From contig NC_133534.1 of NCBI RefSeq assembly GCF_048544455.1, positions 35,464,217-35,528,216 of the forward strand: 64,000 nucleotides of DNA, in the 5' to 3' direction. Both the position numbers and the translations under genes were made by a program. How positions within the stretch are numbered: position 1 is the first letter of the stretch; the number at the start of each line of letters is the position of its first letter. Origin of the DNA: Silene latifolia (lineage: Eukaryota; Streptophyta; Magnoliopsida; Caryophyllales; Caryophyllaceae). Shown piece by piece: positions 20,001 through 31,355 of the stretch. The notes under the pieces were generated by a model. The model ran no database searches. It was given only the letters and a program-made list of their open reading frames with translations, and was not told where the DNA came from.

Positions 20001-23000
20001 CAAAGAAAAAGAAAGACAAGACTACATTTTGTATGAGCAATAGAGGGTTGGTAACTAACTAACCACATCTGAAGAAGTACATGATTAAATGAAAAGACAT
20101 GAAATTTAAAAGCAACAAAATACCTCAATTCGTTTGAGTTCTTTCTCTAAAGCAGATCTGAGCCTCTGAGTTTCCTAGATGATCAATATGAAAAGTAGAA
20201 ATCAACATGCTGATCGATAAACTCCTAGTCGTAACTTGCAACTTCTAAGGCTATGATGTGAGACAAGTCGGAGAAAAATCTAAAATACTTACAGCTTCTC
20301 TTAAACATCATTGGTATTTAAAATTAACATTGTAAAGCATTAATATATTCACATTGATCAAATCGTATGCTTGATGACATTGACGCCATCAAACAATATC
20401 CCATTTTGATTTAACAAAAGACATAACTCCGGAATTGACAAATTAAAATTGTGAACATCTAATGCTACTTAAACCCCATATAGATGGAATTCCGATGTGT
20501 ACTGCATTGTTACTTGATATTGAGTTTGTGACAATATTAAGGGAATAAGCATTAGGGTTTCGTATCTCAGTCAAACACATAACAATCGAGCAATATTCTT
20601 TTTAATTAAGTAAACCCTGAACAATAGAGAACACCGAAAAGGAACAATATGACACATTCCACATGTTTAATACAGGAAAGGCTGTAGAAGTAGTGCACAT
20701 GAACCATCTTTAGAGAGGATGAAAACATGATTATGAAGTATATTTATGTTTCAATTATAAATAGAAGTCAGGATCAACTTATTCGTAATCAGAGAAGGAA
20801 GTAGAACCTCGTAAGGCCATCCATCAACAACAAAAACATCTAGAGAGTAACCATCTGTAGAAGAAAAGGCGTGTGCTTCCTGAATATTCAGCCCTACCTC
20901 TGCCAGCAGGGATGTTAGCTGCAAAGACAAGAGATTCAATCAAGCAACTGCCCACTGACTGGGGGAAGGAGAAGGTCTAATCAAACGGCCAAACTCCGAG
21001 TCCACAATTATTTGTATAGAAAACAGCTTTACCAACCTGACTAAGAAGTTTCGGTTTGTCATCTGAAGAAAATGTGATTTCATGCATAGGCCTGCATAAT
21101 CATCAGCTGCAATTGTAAGCGTATGTAAGCAGAAAAATAAAATAGGATGCATAACAGATACGGAAACCGTTGAGGAAACTGCAAGTACTAAACTGGTAGA
21201 ATGTACAACTATTTTCTAAGCTGCATCTGATAAGTAATAGTAACATTTGGCAAAAATTGGTAAGGCTAACATATGAAGATCAGTTTTCACCTTTTCTAAG
21301 TTGTACCCCTCTTTTGGAACAAAAAAAAACTTTGATTGGCTATCACTCTTGGCCACGAGTTCAGATGAAAACGTTGATTCTTTATTCAAACAGAAGATGA
21401 TCAACCGAATCTGAGAACGTTGATTTTTTATCCAATTACTCCCACTGTCCCGCTCATTTGTTGTCCTTTTCCATTTTTGGGTGTCTCAGTCAATTGTTGT
21501 CCTTTCTATTTTTGTCCTTTTTATTTTAAGAAGGAACTTAATGAGTAATTTGATCATTCACACTCAATTTATTCCACTTGTCATTTAATAATTGGCTCCC
21601 TCCCATTTCCTTGGTCTTTGTACCAAAATCAAAGGACAACAAATGACCGGGACGAAGGGAGTATATGTTACAAGACATGGAGGGAATATTAGGATATTAG
21701 GCCCATTAGGGCCGGCTACCGTTTAGGGTTTAGAGTATCGTCATCTATTATATATATCGTCTATGTATTCTCATCAAATCACAACAATCAATAATACAGT
21801 CATTTATGAATTCCTCCCTCCTTTATAATCTTATCATGGTATCGGTATCAGAGTCTCTCGCTCTTGAGGCCTAAATAAATTCCGCTACCCTGCCGGTGGG
21901 TGTTTAACCTAGCTACCATGCCCACCGGCGGGATTCGCTATCAATTTAACCGTACTTTTCATATTTAAAAAAAAAAAACATACTGGTATCATTGTTTGCA
22001 CTTTGCAGCAACCGGATTTCAAGGATTTAGATCCAAGGAAACCAGGTCACAATTGATCTTCATCTCATGTCATGCCACGTTATGGTGCAAATGACAATTT
22101 GTCAGATCCCCCAATGATCTTTTGCCGTATCGGATCTAGAAACAAAGAAACAATTTCTTCCTTTCTTTGAAATTTGATTTATCGTCTTTACTTCGTTCAA
22201 GGTGGTACAAAAATTGACTGGCGAGTTACGCAATCATAATCACCATGATGGTGGTTCAAATCTATTTGGCGTTTGAAAAACTTAGCGTTCTCCAAATATT
22301 GAAATTGACGGATAATTTTCTGTTTTACAGAAATTTGTTTAGGTCCGATTAGTGTTCCTAACAAATTACCTAATATTCGACAAGTTCGAAAAGCTTAACG
22401 TTCTTGTTCGAATAAATTTTCTGACGAGTTTATACTCGTTTATCTTGTCAACCTTGCGGAAATGAAGATGGAGAAGTTGACGAAGAATATTTTTTCTTAT
22501 GTTTTTCTTGTATTTCTCCAATCGTAAAGTTCGTATTATGTACTGCCTTTACGATTGCGGGAGGGTATTAGGGTATTAGGCCCATTAGGGCAGGCTACCG
22601 TCTAGGGTTTAGGGTATCGTCATCTATTATATATATCGTCTATGTATTCTCATCAAATCACAACAATCAATAATACAGTCATTTATGAATTCCTCCCTCC
22701 TTTATAATCCTATCAGGGGAGCCTTGGCGCACCGGTTAAGGTGTTGCTTTGTCACCGTGAGGTCACGGATTCAAGTCCTTGGAGTGGCCTCTTGCCAAAA
22801 TGGCAAGGGAAGGCTTGCCACAATTACACCCTTGTGGTGGGACCCTTCCTCGGATAGGGATGTCATTGGGACGGGGCGGTGGTGGATATAGGGTCCCCCG
22901 TACCCGTACCCACCAAGAAAAACTCGTACCCATCCCCGCCCCACCACCTGTGGCGGGTACAAGTTTCCAAAACCATCCCCGCCCCAATGGACGGAAATAT

Positions 23001-25700
23001 AAAACCATACCAACTCGCTTACCCATTAACCTCCTATACCATAATTTTATTCGATAATTTTTTTCGCAAAAGTTAGATTTATCACTATTAATTTCCATTT
23101 TTTTTGAATTTATCTTTATAATTTTAGTTTTTTACCAAGGAAATTAGTAAAAAACTTTATAAAACAGCTATTATTAACATTATATCTTAATTATAAATAA
23201 ATAAGATTTAAAAAATTGTCATAATCGTATTAATGTTTTTAATGATTGGCGGGTAGGCGGGTATGAGGCGGATAAGATGCAAAATCCATCCCCGCCCCAT
23301 TACCCATGGCGGGTACAATTTTCGTACCCGCACCCGCCCCACCGGCCGCCAAAGCTCTACCCATGCCCGCCCAAACTGGTGCGGGGCGGTACCCACTTGT
23401 ACGCGCCCCGCTAACATCCCTATCCCCGGAGCCTCACCTAGCGGGGACGCCATCGTGCACCGGGCTGCCCTTTTATATGTTACAAGACATGAAAATTATG
23501 CACACACCAGTGAACAAGAAAAACGTGAAATTATGCCTACTAGGATTTACCGCAGAAGCTTTGAACTCGCATGTGCATCATCCTCTTCCACATCATCAAG
23601 TCGTTTTCCTTCAAGTGCAAGGGCTTCAAGATTAGGAGATGAACCAAATGAAGGAGGTGGATGACTATAAACAGTAAACACATCACAAAAGAAGAGACAG
23701 TAGATCAGCACAGTGATAAGATCAACAGAATTGAAATGAAACGATAGAGCTCGTTATAAGCAATCAGCAAGTGCACCTTTTCCGTGCAAAAGGAGAAGAT
23801 TCCAGAGTCGTATCATTTGCTGTTGTATCAGACGCATTAGGAACCTAATCAAAGTAGCGACAACATCTGTTAGTACATGTACAACCAAACAAAAGCATAC
23901 TAGCAATTAAAAAGCTGAATAGCCCAGAATTAACAGAATTCCAAGGCCATTGTCAACCTGATAAGAAACTGCCCAAGATTTTACGTGTTAGGATTAATTT
24001 GCAAAATCAATTATTAAAGCGACAGACAATAACGCCGATTAAACAAAAAAGCTACACCAGATCAACTGTTTTTTACTCCCTCTATCCCTATCATTTATTT
24101 ACCTTTGGTTTTTACACAAAGATTAAGAAGAGGGGAGAGGACAGTTTAATTTGCAGATATGATTGTTGGGTGACAAGTAATGTTGTTAGGATCGGGATTC
24201 TACTTTGATTGATGGAAAGGGTAGGATCGAGTCGGTAGAATCAGATCGTAGAATCGTAAGATTCTATAAACTCACTATATATATATATATAGTTTTTTAT
24301 TTGGTAAAACTATATAATTCAAGATCAAAACACTTATTTATTATATTTATTCATAAAATATTGATAATTAATGATTTTAGTATCGTTGTATGAACATATT
24401 TTTACAACATACACGAAATTAGGGATTATTTTATAAAAACATATATTAATATTTTTACTATGAAATCGGATCGTAGGATCGTAGAAACGTATAATCGTAT
24501 TATGATTCTACCTCTAGAAATTTTCAAATTAGTAGGATCGTAAGATTCTACAATCACGATAGAATCGTATGATCCAGGATCGATCAAGCATTTTTGGATC
24601 GTAAAATCGTAAAATCGTTGAATCGAATCGGGATTCTGACAACAATGGTGACAAGTGGGTCAAGATGAGGTGGAAGATCAAATAACTCTTGAAAAATATT
24701 TTCAAATTAAAAAGGTAAACAAACGAGTGAGACATCCAGGAGGAGTATTCAACAAGGGAAGATTTTCTATACACTAACTACTTAACATTCATGATTCCCC
24801 ACGATCAAAACAAAAACACAGTAGCTTTAATACATTATTTAAGTAATGCTCATAAATCCTAAACTTTGCATGTTAGCCAACAATTCCCCACACACATTAC
24901 ACAAGCAATCAAAATATTTACACTAATTTTCGAACATGCAACATCAAAAAAAGATTTACCAAACAAGGCAAGCACGATGTACACAGTCTGATCCTTGTGT
25001 TTTCGAAAAATACAAAATGAAACAACAAAAAACAACAAACCTGAACTAATCGGACGTCAAATGCAGGTCGATTAGTAGGATCATGAGCAAGAAGCAACAA
25101 TCTTTTATGCGTTAATACATCTTCAGCTCTCTCCACATTCACATCCAACGCATACCTATAAAACATCATCACCACCAAATAAATAAACAAATCGTGCATG
25201 CAGATGCCTGCTAAGCTAGCTGGTAAAATCACTGAGGGGTGGCCGGGTGCTACTCATGAATTCATGATTTGGGTTCAAACCCCGTCCACATCATATTTAG
25301 CCTTATGTCTCCATCCCTTTACACCCAAAAAAACATACAAATCGTGTATATCCAAATCCAAAATTATTTAATAAAAGTGTCCTACAGTGTGTGGGACGAT
25401 CCGTACTGTGTATTAGTTAAAAACACATTTCTCACCGTCAGTAAATAATGAGCGTTTTACACAATAATTATGGTTAGGTTAACTAGTATACCTGACGGGA
25501 AGACGGTGAAAGTGAGCCCAAAGTTGGTCATCAAAACCAGGAGTAATAGCTTCAGAATGATTTAATTCCTTCAACTTTTCAAGCACTTCATTATATACCT
25601 CCATCTTTTGTCGCTGCTTCTTGCTAATCTGCGCCATCATCAATGGCGTTACCCTACTGTTATTATTGCAACTTTCTTCATTATTATTTTCCACCACCAT
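17093..25700 (-). CDS. STY46-like: ACT-domain Raf-like Ser/Thr protein kinase, STY46/STY17/STY8 type (16 exons, intact)
   Basis: Exons, in phase with GT-AG introns: 25700-25492, 25155-25041, 23844-23777, 23664-23551, 21091-21037, 20918-20808, 20174-20124, 19824-19649, 19557-19450, 19304-19231, 18991-18816, 18562-18467, 17955-17875, 17771-17718, 17527-17393, 17167-17093. They encode 565 residues, the usual family length. Residues 35-65 hold a conserved N-terminal segment ([14 protein letters not shown]), residues about 171-224 an ACT domain (RPMHEITFS to VVDGWPYE). The kinase has the Gly loop ASGSYGD (293-299), Lys313 in [14 protein letters not shown] (405-412), DFG (425-427) and APE (449-451). 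The end [12 protein letters not shown] fits the family. Arabidopsis STY8/17/46 phosphorylate chloroplast transit peptides in the cytosol. All catalytic residues are present. A GTG six bases upstream is not the start. Which of the three paralogues it matches is unsettled. Confidence 0.95.
21439..21661. mobile_element. Stowaway-like MITE in kinase intron 4
   Basis: Ends CTCCCACTGTCCCGCTCATT and, inverted, CTCCCTTCGTCCCGGTCATT, flanked by TA dinucleotides (21437-21438, 21662-21663). The CTCCCTCYGTCCC-type end and TA target site are typical of Stowaway (Tc1/mariner) MITEs. Confidence 0.85.
21687..22715 (+). mobile_element. TRIM-like non-autonomous LTR retrotransposon in kinase intron 4
   Basis: Two 150-bp direct repeats (21687-21836, 22566-22715) start TATTAGGRTATTAGGCCC and end ATAATCYTATCA, with only a few differences. 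A primer site TGGTATCGGTATCAGAGTC follows the first repeat at 21837 and resembles the initiator tRNA-Met site with a small duplication. A purine tract TTGCGGGAGGG precedes the second repeat. The 1.03-kb element has no gag or pol. Flanks GGGAA and GGGGA are a plausible 5-bp target duplication within the 5' end of the SINE. Initiator-Met priming suggests a Copia parent. Confidence 0.8.
22855..23422. mobile_element. Non-autonomous hAT element inside the SINE (kinase intron 4)
   Basis: Starts TAGGGATGTCATTGGGACGG and ends, inverted, TAGGGATGTTAGCGGGGCG. The 8-bp flanks TCCTCGGA (22847-22854) and TCCCCGGA (23423-23430) differ at one base, fitting a hAT target duplication. Both sub-terminal regions are rich in CCCGTACCC/GGCGGGTA words in inverted arrangement; the middle is AT-rich. 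The ORFs that span it on both strands are by-products of the GC-rich ends. Confidence 0.75.
24076..24744. mobile_element. Stowaway-like MITE in kinase intron 2 (interrupted)
   Basis: Ends CTCCCTCTATCCCTATCATT and, inverted, CTCCTCCTGGATGTCTCACT with TA flanks (24074-24075, 24745-24746); both ends continue TTTATTTACC/TTTGTTTACC. A second element, 24179-24646, is inserted within it. Confidence 0.75.
24179..24646. mobile_element. GATCGTAGAATC-rich element nested in the intron 2 Stowaway MITE
   Basis: Direct repeats GGTGACAAGT flank it (24169-24178, 24647-24656). The ends are AATGTTGTTAGGATCGGGAT and, inverted, ATTGTTGTCAGAATCCCGAT. The sub-terminal parts repeat TAGGATCGTAGAATCGTAAG in both orientations. 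A 9-10 bp duplication suggests a Mutator-like derivative; superfamily is uncertain. Confidence 0.65.
25197..25336 (+). mobile_element. Short SINE-like insertion in kinase intron 1
   Basis: A direct repeat ACAAATCGTG flanks it (25187-25196, 25337-25346). It contains a B-box-like GGTTCAAACCCC near 25270 and an upstream TGGCCGGGTGC that could be an A box, and ends in an A-rich CCCAAAAAAACAT tail. These are SINE hallmarks; the family was not recognised. Confidence 0.55.
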
Positions 25701-25856
25701 TTTCACTATTAACCAGCTACTCGCGAAAAATTGTACGAAAAATGATTTAGATTATGCTTAAATGAGGGAAGATTTGGGTTAATTATAATGCAAGATTATA
25801 GTTTTGAATATTAGGAGTATGGTTTGAGGTTCGTTTTTTAAAAAGAAATTGTGGGG

Positions 25857-25868
25857 TATATTTATATA
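25857..25868 (-). promoter_or_regulatory. TATA box of the kinase gene
   Basis: On the minus strand TATATAAATATA lies about 155 bp upstream of the ATG at 25700, giving a plausible 5' leader of about 125 bp. No other TATA-like element is closer. Confidence 0.55.
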
Positions 25869-25869
25869 A

Positions 25870-26645
25870 GTTTGGTGGGAAAGTAGGAAAAAGGTGCTGA
25901 TCTGAGAAGGAGTCGACATGGATTATGACTTAATGCTCATCCAATTAACAGAAAGAAGGCTGGATTTAGCTGGTCAATCTTTTTTATCATCGACTATTTC
26001 TTAATTATATTTAGGATTAGTCTAAAGTTTTTAGGACATGTTTCCAATTATGCCTATAATACTTAAGTGCAACTTATAATAATGGATTATAATTTTTTTT
26101 CAAGGGGTGTACTAAAAATAATTGGGGTCATGCAAAATATTTGTAGAATCACATAAATAATTAGATTTGCACTTATGAATAAACTTTGATTTTTTTTTTA
26201 TGTGAAGTGTTAAGTAAAGTTATCAAATTATGGATGTTTTGCTTTTAAAGGTTTTAAAAAAAAAATCATCGTATTTTTTCTAATTAACGTTCCTTTTTAA
26301 ACTATTTCCCGCTTATGAATCCACTTTATTAACTTGACTTTTTTTTAGCTAAAATAAAATCACTATCTGAAGAAGCGGCTTTACTCCTTTAGTCGTTCAA
26401 AATTTGTTAATATTCAACGCAGAAGGTGTGATAAATGATACGATTGTGAGACTATGATAATTTTCTGCTATTCTTGCTTGTAATTGTAACGAAAAAAATA
26501 CTTGTAATATCTTACAACTACCTTTCATTTTTATCATTACAACCTTATCATACAACACAAATGAGAATATGTGGATAATTTTGTACTTCCTCGAGAGTCA
26601 ATAATTTACAAGGGAGTAGCTCATTCAATCAATTACAAAATACTA
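25870..26645. other. AT-rich intergenic DNA upstream of the kinase gene
   Basis: No gene, tRNA or clear transposon end is seen. It presumably contains the distal promoter of the kinase gene. Confidence 0.4.
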
Positions 26646-26903
26646 CTTCCTCCATTCAACTCCACTCTACCTATTTCATTTTTGTGCACTATTCACGATT
26701 GTGTATTCAATTTCGATTTTCTATCGATACGTAAGTGGCAATATATTCATGTGGGATCTTGTTTGATTAGTCTTTACGAGTAGATTAAAAATATCTAACT
26801 TTTATAATTTTTGCAAATATATAGCTAACGATATTTAGCGCGTAAAACACGCGTTGACAAACGTGAAAAAAGAAAGTGGTAGAGTGGAGTTGAATGGAGG
26901 AAG
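26646..26903. mobile_element. Stowaway-like MITE
   Basis: Near-perfect inverted ends CTTCCTCCATTCAACTCCAC on both sides, extending to CTCTACC, with TA flanks (26644-26645, 26904-26905). 258 bp, no coding capacity. Confidence 0.85.
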
Positions 26904-26991
26904 TATGAAGTACTCACCTTTTAGTAGAGTTATAACTCATAATATAATGAAATGTGTACTATATGGGTTAGTATATAAACAATAATCAGTT

Positions 26992-27175
26992 AGTCTTGCT
27001 GAAGACGGGTCGGAGCAAGTGACGGGTAATGTCACTCATAAAACGAATAGGGGGGACAAGGTTGGGGCACCCCCATGTGCTTCCCTCTCTCCTCTATTTG
27101 GGTCATTTGTGAGAGGAAATGGTATCCGTCACTCCAAAATGACGAATACGTACCGTCTTCAATAAGATTTTGTGA
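26992..27175. repeat. MITE with TCTTGCTGAAGACGG ends
   Basis: Left TTAGTCTTGCTGAAGACGGG and inverted right AAAATCTTATTGAAGACGG. The pair GTGACGGGTA and GTGACGGATA follows inside. A related element is at 32798-32984. Confidence 0.55.
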
Positions 27176-27627
27176 ACAATAATCTACCGACGCGAGTACA
27201 TTGTAAGTTGACATGTAGAGAAAGTAAGATTGAATTTTGAAAATGAGGAAAGTTGAAGTAGTATACAATGCGACCTTGCTCGTGAAAAGCACGTGAAGAC
27301 AACAAGGCATAACACGTGGCAAGTGAGTCAAAGTGACCTTTGAAGATGGGATAGAGGCAGATTAACCTAATGTGAAGTGGCGACATGTCCTTGTTGGAAT
27401 TTGGAAAGAATATGCGATCGAATACATTCCCATAGTAGTAGTAATAAAGAAAAAACACCACCAATTATAATAGCTTATCCTACACTCCTACTTACATTGA
27501 TACATAATGATGCATACATTAGTATTTTTTATTAGTCTTGCAACAATTATACAGTAACAGGAAGTTTCCCTTATGATGATATTATATGTTTTAAGTTTAA
27601 AGCGGGTCAAATATATACCACTTGTGT

Positions 27628-27676
27628 GTATATATATATATATATATATAAATTATATATATATATATATATATAA
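27628..27676. repeat. (TA)n microsatellite at the left edge of the foldback element
   Basis: Two TA runs separated by AAAT. The same (TA)n-AAAT-(TA)n pattern occurs at the right edge (31356-31409). Confidence 0.8.
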
Positions 27677-28808
27677 AAGCTATCGTCAGTGGTCAGGTAT
27701 CTTAGGTGAGTCTAAAGATTTTAATCTCAACCATTAGATCTAACATAAATCAATTTGGGATTAATCCTCACAAATCATAACCTACCTATATAAACCTAAT
27801 TATACGCTTCCCCTCCTCATAATTCACAATCAGTTTCTCTCTAAACCAGGATCTCTTCTATCTCACCTTTTTCCTCTTTTTACGATTTCGCATAATTTAA
27901 TCAGCAAATCAACAATCGCAAATTCAATCTAACATTCACAATCGATTTTGCTAGAAACCTTCAATGATATTACACGAATTGCTCGCGAATTTAATGAACA
28001 CGCTCAATTGAATCAATTGAATTCAATTAATTATATGTAATCAGGTATGTAATTCATTACTCCTTTACTTTTGAGATTTTTTTTTTTCGTTTGACGATTT
28101 TATGTTTATTAGTCCTGCGATGTTAATATCTTCAATTGATTTCAGATCTTGCAATTTGTAGTCGCATCTTCCAGTTTATTAGTCGTGTGATGTTAATTAA
28201 TTGCATTATTATGCGATTCCTTTGCGATCTTTTTTTGCACTGTAATTTTGTCTCTTATTCGCATTAAGCGATCAGATCAGATTGACTTGTTTGTTATTAT
28301 ATCTTGTGTATTATATGTGTTCTTAGTGTTTGTCAAAAAAATTAGGGTTATGATATTGTGAAATTCATACCTGGACTTTATTCATGAAAATTGGGGTAAT
28401 TAATTGTGACGATTGAATTAGCGTTCGCAAAATACTCGACACATAGCGTTACTGTAACATGGTTCTTTGTAACACTCTTACTGAGAATAACGTTATCAGA
28501 ATATGTGATGTTCTTGTAACACTATTACGATAATAGGAAAGCGTATTCTAATATCTTTATAATTGTATTATGTTAATTTAGCACCTTCTTTTGATGAAAT
28601 TGTTTCATTATAATGTTATCATTTATTATCGACAAACATTAGAGATGTATGTTTTGTCGGTTCAATCTTTGCATCTACGCCATATGAAAAAGAGTTGAAC
28701 TCCGTATAAATAATGAGTATTATTATATCATTGTAAAGTTTAAGCTTGTAGGAAGAGGATACCTTTATTGTTATTCATTTCATTTGAAAGTTTGAGTCGT
28801 TAGTTTAA

Positions 28809-28881
28809 AGGTTATTAGCTCAAATGGGAGAGCAATGTGCAAAGCTTGTACAAAGGTATGGGTTCGAATCCCATATAGCCT
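28809..28881 (+). tRNA. tRNA-Ala(AGC)-like sequence, probably a pseudo-tRNA
   Basis: A 73-base cloverleaf can be drawn: acceptor AGGTTAT/ATAGCCT (one G-T pair), D stem GCTC/GAGC, anticodon stem TGTGC/GTACA (one G-T pair) with loop AAAGCTT, T stem ATGGG/CCCAT with loop TTCGAAT. The anticodon would be AGC. Base 33 is A, not the near-universal U, so it is more likely a decayed tRNA or SINE head than a working tRNA gene. It lies inside the foldback-like element. Confidence 0.35.
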
Positions 28882-30328
28882 ATTTAGTTATTTTAAGAAT
28901 GTATTGTCAACTTTTCAAACAGACCATGCATATAGTCTAATGTTGTTTATTGTATGCGTTCCTCATATTTTTGATACAACCAATCCTTGTTCTTTCGCGT
29001 TATAGTAATAGTGTTACTGTAACATCAGTCATTCATCAGATTAATACAGTGTTACTGTAATATAAAGTTACTGTAACATCATCGTTTCATTAATTGATTT
29101 ATCAAAGGCGGATCAATATTAATGTAACAATGTTACTATAATAAGTGATTCATTAAAATAACCTGGCAACAATGTTACAGTATTAATTTAGTTTGTTTAC
29201 AATATAAGACGGTGTATAAAGTAGTTCTAAAATGTAAAGGTAGGAATTATTTCGTTTTTTAATTTTAAAGTAACGGTACATTTAACGTCATTACTCAAAA
29301 AGTAACAATGATCTTGTAATGATGTTTCAGTAACAACATTGATTCATCAAAGTAGCACGAAAACAATGTTAAAAGTTCCAACTTTAATTATTTCAACAAT
29401 AAAAATCAAGTGAATGCGGACCAGTCATATGCTTAAATGATTTGTAATACCACACTGATAGCAATGTGAAATGTTTACAAGATGTATACATCATATTCAC
29501 ACATCAAAATCTGACTACAATGTTATTAACAGTCTCAAGTAGCATTTCAACTTCAATAACTATTTTGCCTTCTTCACGCCTATCTTCATGACTCGATTAG
29601 GCGGTGTCTCCTTCTTTTTGTATGTACTATCTCCTTGCGCGCCTTTTTTATCTTACTTGATTTCCCAAACCTTCTTCTTCAAATATTCTAACATTCAAGA
29701 CAAAACATTCAACCATTACTAACTAAAACATATGCGAAAGCGGTGGTCAATCATTGGTTATAATTTAAAGAACAATTTTAAAGTATAATCATTTGTGAGT
29801 TTTTGAAAATGTTAAAACCATCAAATTTAATTGGAAAAACTACACAACATCAAATATACGATGTTGTAACAAAGATATCAAGTTCGGTTCTATCATGTAG
29901 TAATAATGTTCTCGTAACGACATTACAAAGAATCGGTGTCGAGTATTTTACGAAAGCTAATTTAATCCTCGAGTTACTCGGTTTCAACAAATCAAGTAAC
30001 CTAATTTTTTCAAACATGCCATATAGTCTAATGTGGATCAATATTTGAACGAGTGTAGCATAATAATAATACAATCTTAAGGTAACTAGATAACAAAACA
30101 TTGTAGCATTAATAATTAAAATATATGTGAAAACTGATGGTCGATGATTAATGATCAACATCTCTTGTGAGTTAATAACAATGTTATACGAACAAATTTA
30201 ATTAATTGGGTTAAATCACACAATATCAAATTTAAAATGTTGTAATAATATTTGAAGTTCAGTTAAACAGTAACTGACGATTCCTCAATAATAACTACAT
30301 TATAGCATGCAATATTAATGTAACAGTA

Positions 30329-30415
30329 ACAATGTTACAGTAATAGTTTTACAGTGTTACAATAACAATGTTACAGTAATAGTTTTACTGTGTTACAGTA
30401 ACAATGTTACAGTAA
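30329..30415. repeat. 36-bp tandem repeat with TGTTACAGTAA motifs
   Basis: About 2.4 copies of a 36-bp unit starting ACAATGTTACAGTAATAGTT (30329, 30365, 30401). Dispersed versions of TGTTACTGTAAC occur from 28448 to 30300. Confidence 0.8.
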
Positions 30416-30856
30416 AAGATGTCGAGTATTTTACGAAAGTTAATTTAATCGTCACAATTTTTCCCCAATTTTCATGAAAACAAATCCAATTATGAATTTC
30501 ACACTGTCACGACTCTAACTTTTTAACAAACACTATGAATACATAGAATCAATACTATGCAAAACAAAAACGAACATTAATTACTCAGTTTCTACAAATT
30601 ATTAACCCTAATTTTTAGGCGAAAAGTAGAATATATATGAAATAACACAAAATTTAATAGCTACGAAAACAAAAACGAGAATTAATTTCTCAATTTCTGA
30701 AATCGAAAAGGAAAACATACAATTAATTGACAATTTAGTTATATAATTCAAAATCAACAACTCCAGGATGCAAACTAAACCTAATATTTTGCCAAAAATC
30801 AATTACTCAGTTCGAACAAAACATTAGCCCTAAATCAATTAATATAATCATCATCA

Positions 30857-30858
30857 TC

Positions 30859-30891
<33 letters not shown>
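30857..30891. repeat. (CAA)n microsatellite
   Basis: About eleven uninterrupted CAA units after a short TCATCA run, within the right arm of the foldback-like element. Confidence 0.9.
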
Positions 30892-30892
<1 letters not shown>

Positions 30893-31354
30893 TGCAGCAA
30901 CATATAAATCGCGACAATTTTTTATAAGAAATAACGAATTAGAGAGCGATCTATACCTCTTCATTAGATGAGAAACGGTTGTTTTCTGAATGTTTTTGAA
31001 GATCTTGATTAATTTTTTGTAGATCTATGCTCGATTTTAGAGAAAATTAACTAGATTAGGGAAGATTTTTTTGAAAAGAATGGCGATTGAAGAAACTTTG
31101 AATATCTACTGTCAAAATCATTGATGCGCGTTGTTTTTTAGAGGGAGAGACAGACGTTTTAGAGAGAGAAAAGGAAGTGAAAATTTATGAGGAATAATGA
31201 ATGTGTCGTTCTTAATATATCAGCGCGCCTACTTTTTTTTTTTTTTTTTAAAATTAAGACACGTGTCATAATCAGGACGGTTGGATCAATAAGATCCAAC
31301 GGTTCTTATTGATATGCTAGACTCATCTAAGATGCTAGACTCATGGGATGCTCA

Positions 31355-31355
<1 letters not shown>

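Larger units (their letters stand above)
21680..23473 (+). mobile_element. Au-type tRNA-derived SINE, split by two later insertions, in kinase intron 4
   Basis: The SINE body starts GGGAGCCTTGGCGCACCGGTT (shown here without its first bases; A box) with a B box GGTCACGGATTCAAGTCC near 22761-22778, and ends CACCGGGCTGCCCTTTT. These words are characteristic of the Au SINE family of plants. An 18-bp direct repeat TATATGTTACAAGACATG lies at 21662-21679 and 23474-23491 and is the SINE target duplication. A TRIM-like LTR element (21687-22715) sits at its very 5' end and a hAT element (22855-23422) in its body. Confidence 0.8.

Noticed and set aside
22763..23664. Overlapping ORFs of 80-133 codons on both strands
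   Set aside because: They cross the GC-rich ends of a hAT element and the SINE, and one runs into kinase exon 4 in the wrong strand; no domain is seen.
25479..25706. GTG at 25706 as the kinase start
   Set aside because: An ATG at 25700 in the same frame fits the family N-terminus and eukaryotic initiation.
30329..30415. CRISPR-like array
   Set aside because: The repeat is a plain tandem without unique spacers, and the window is eukaryotic.
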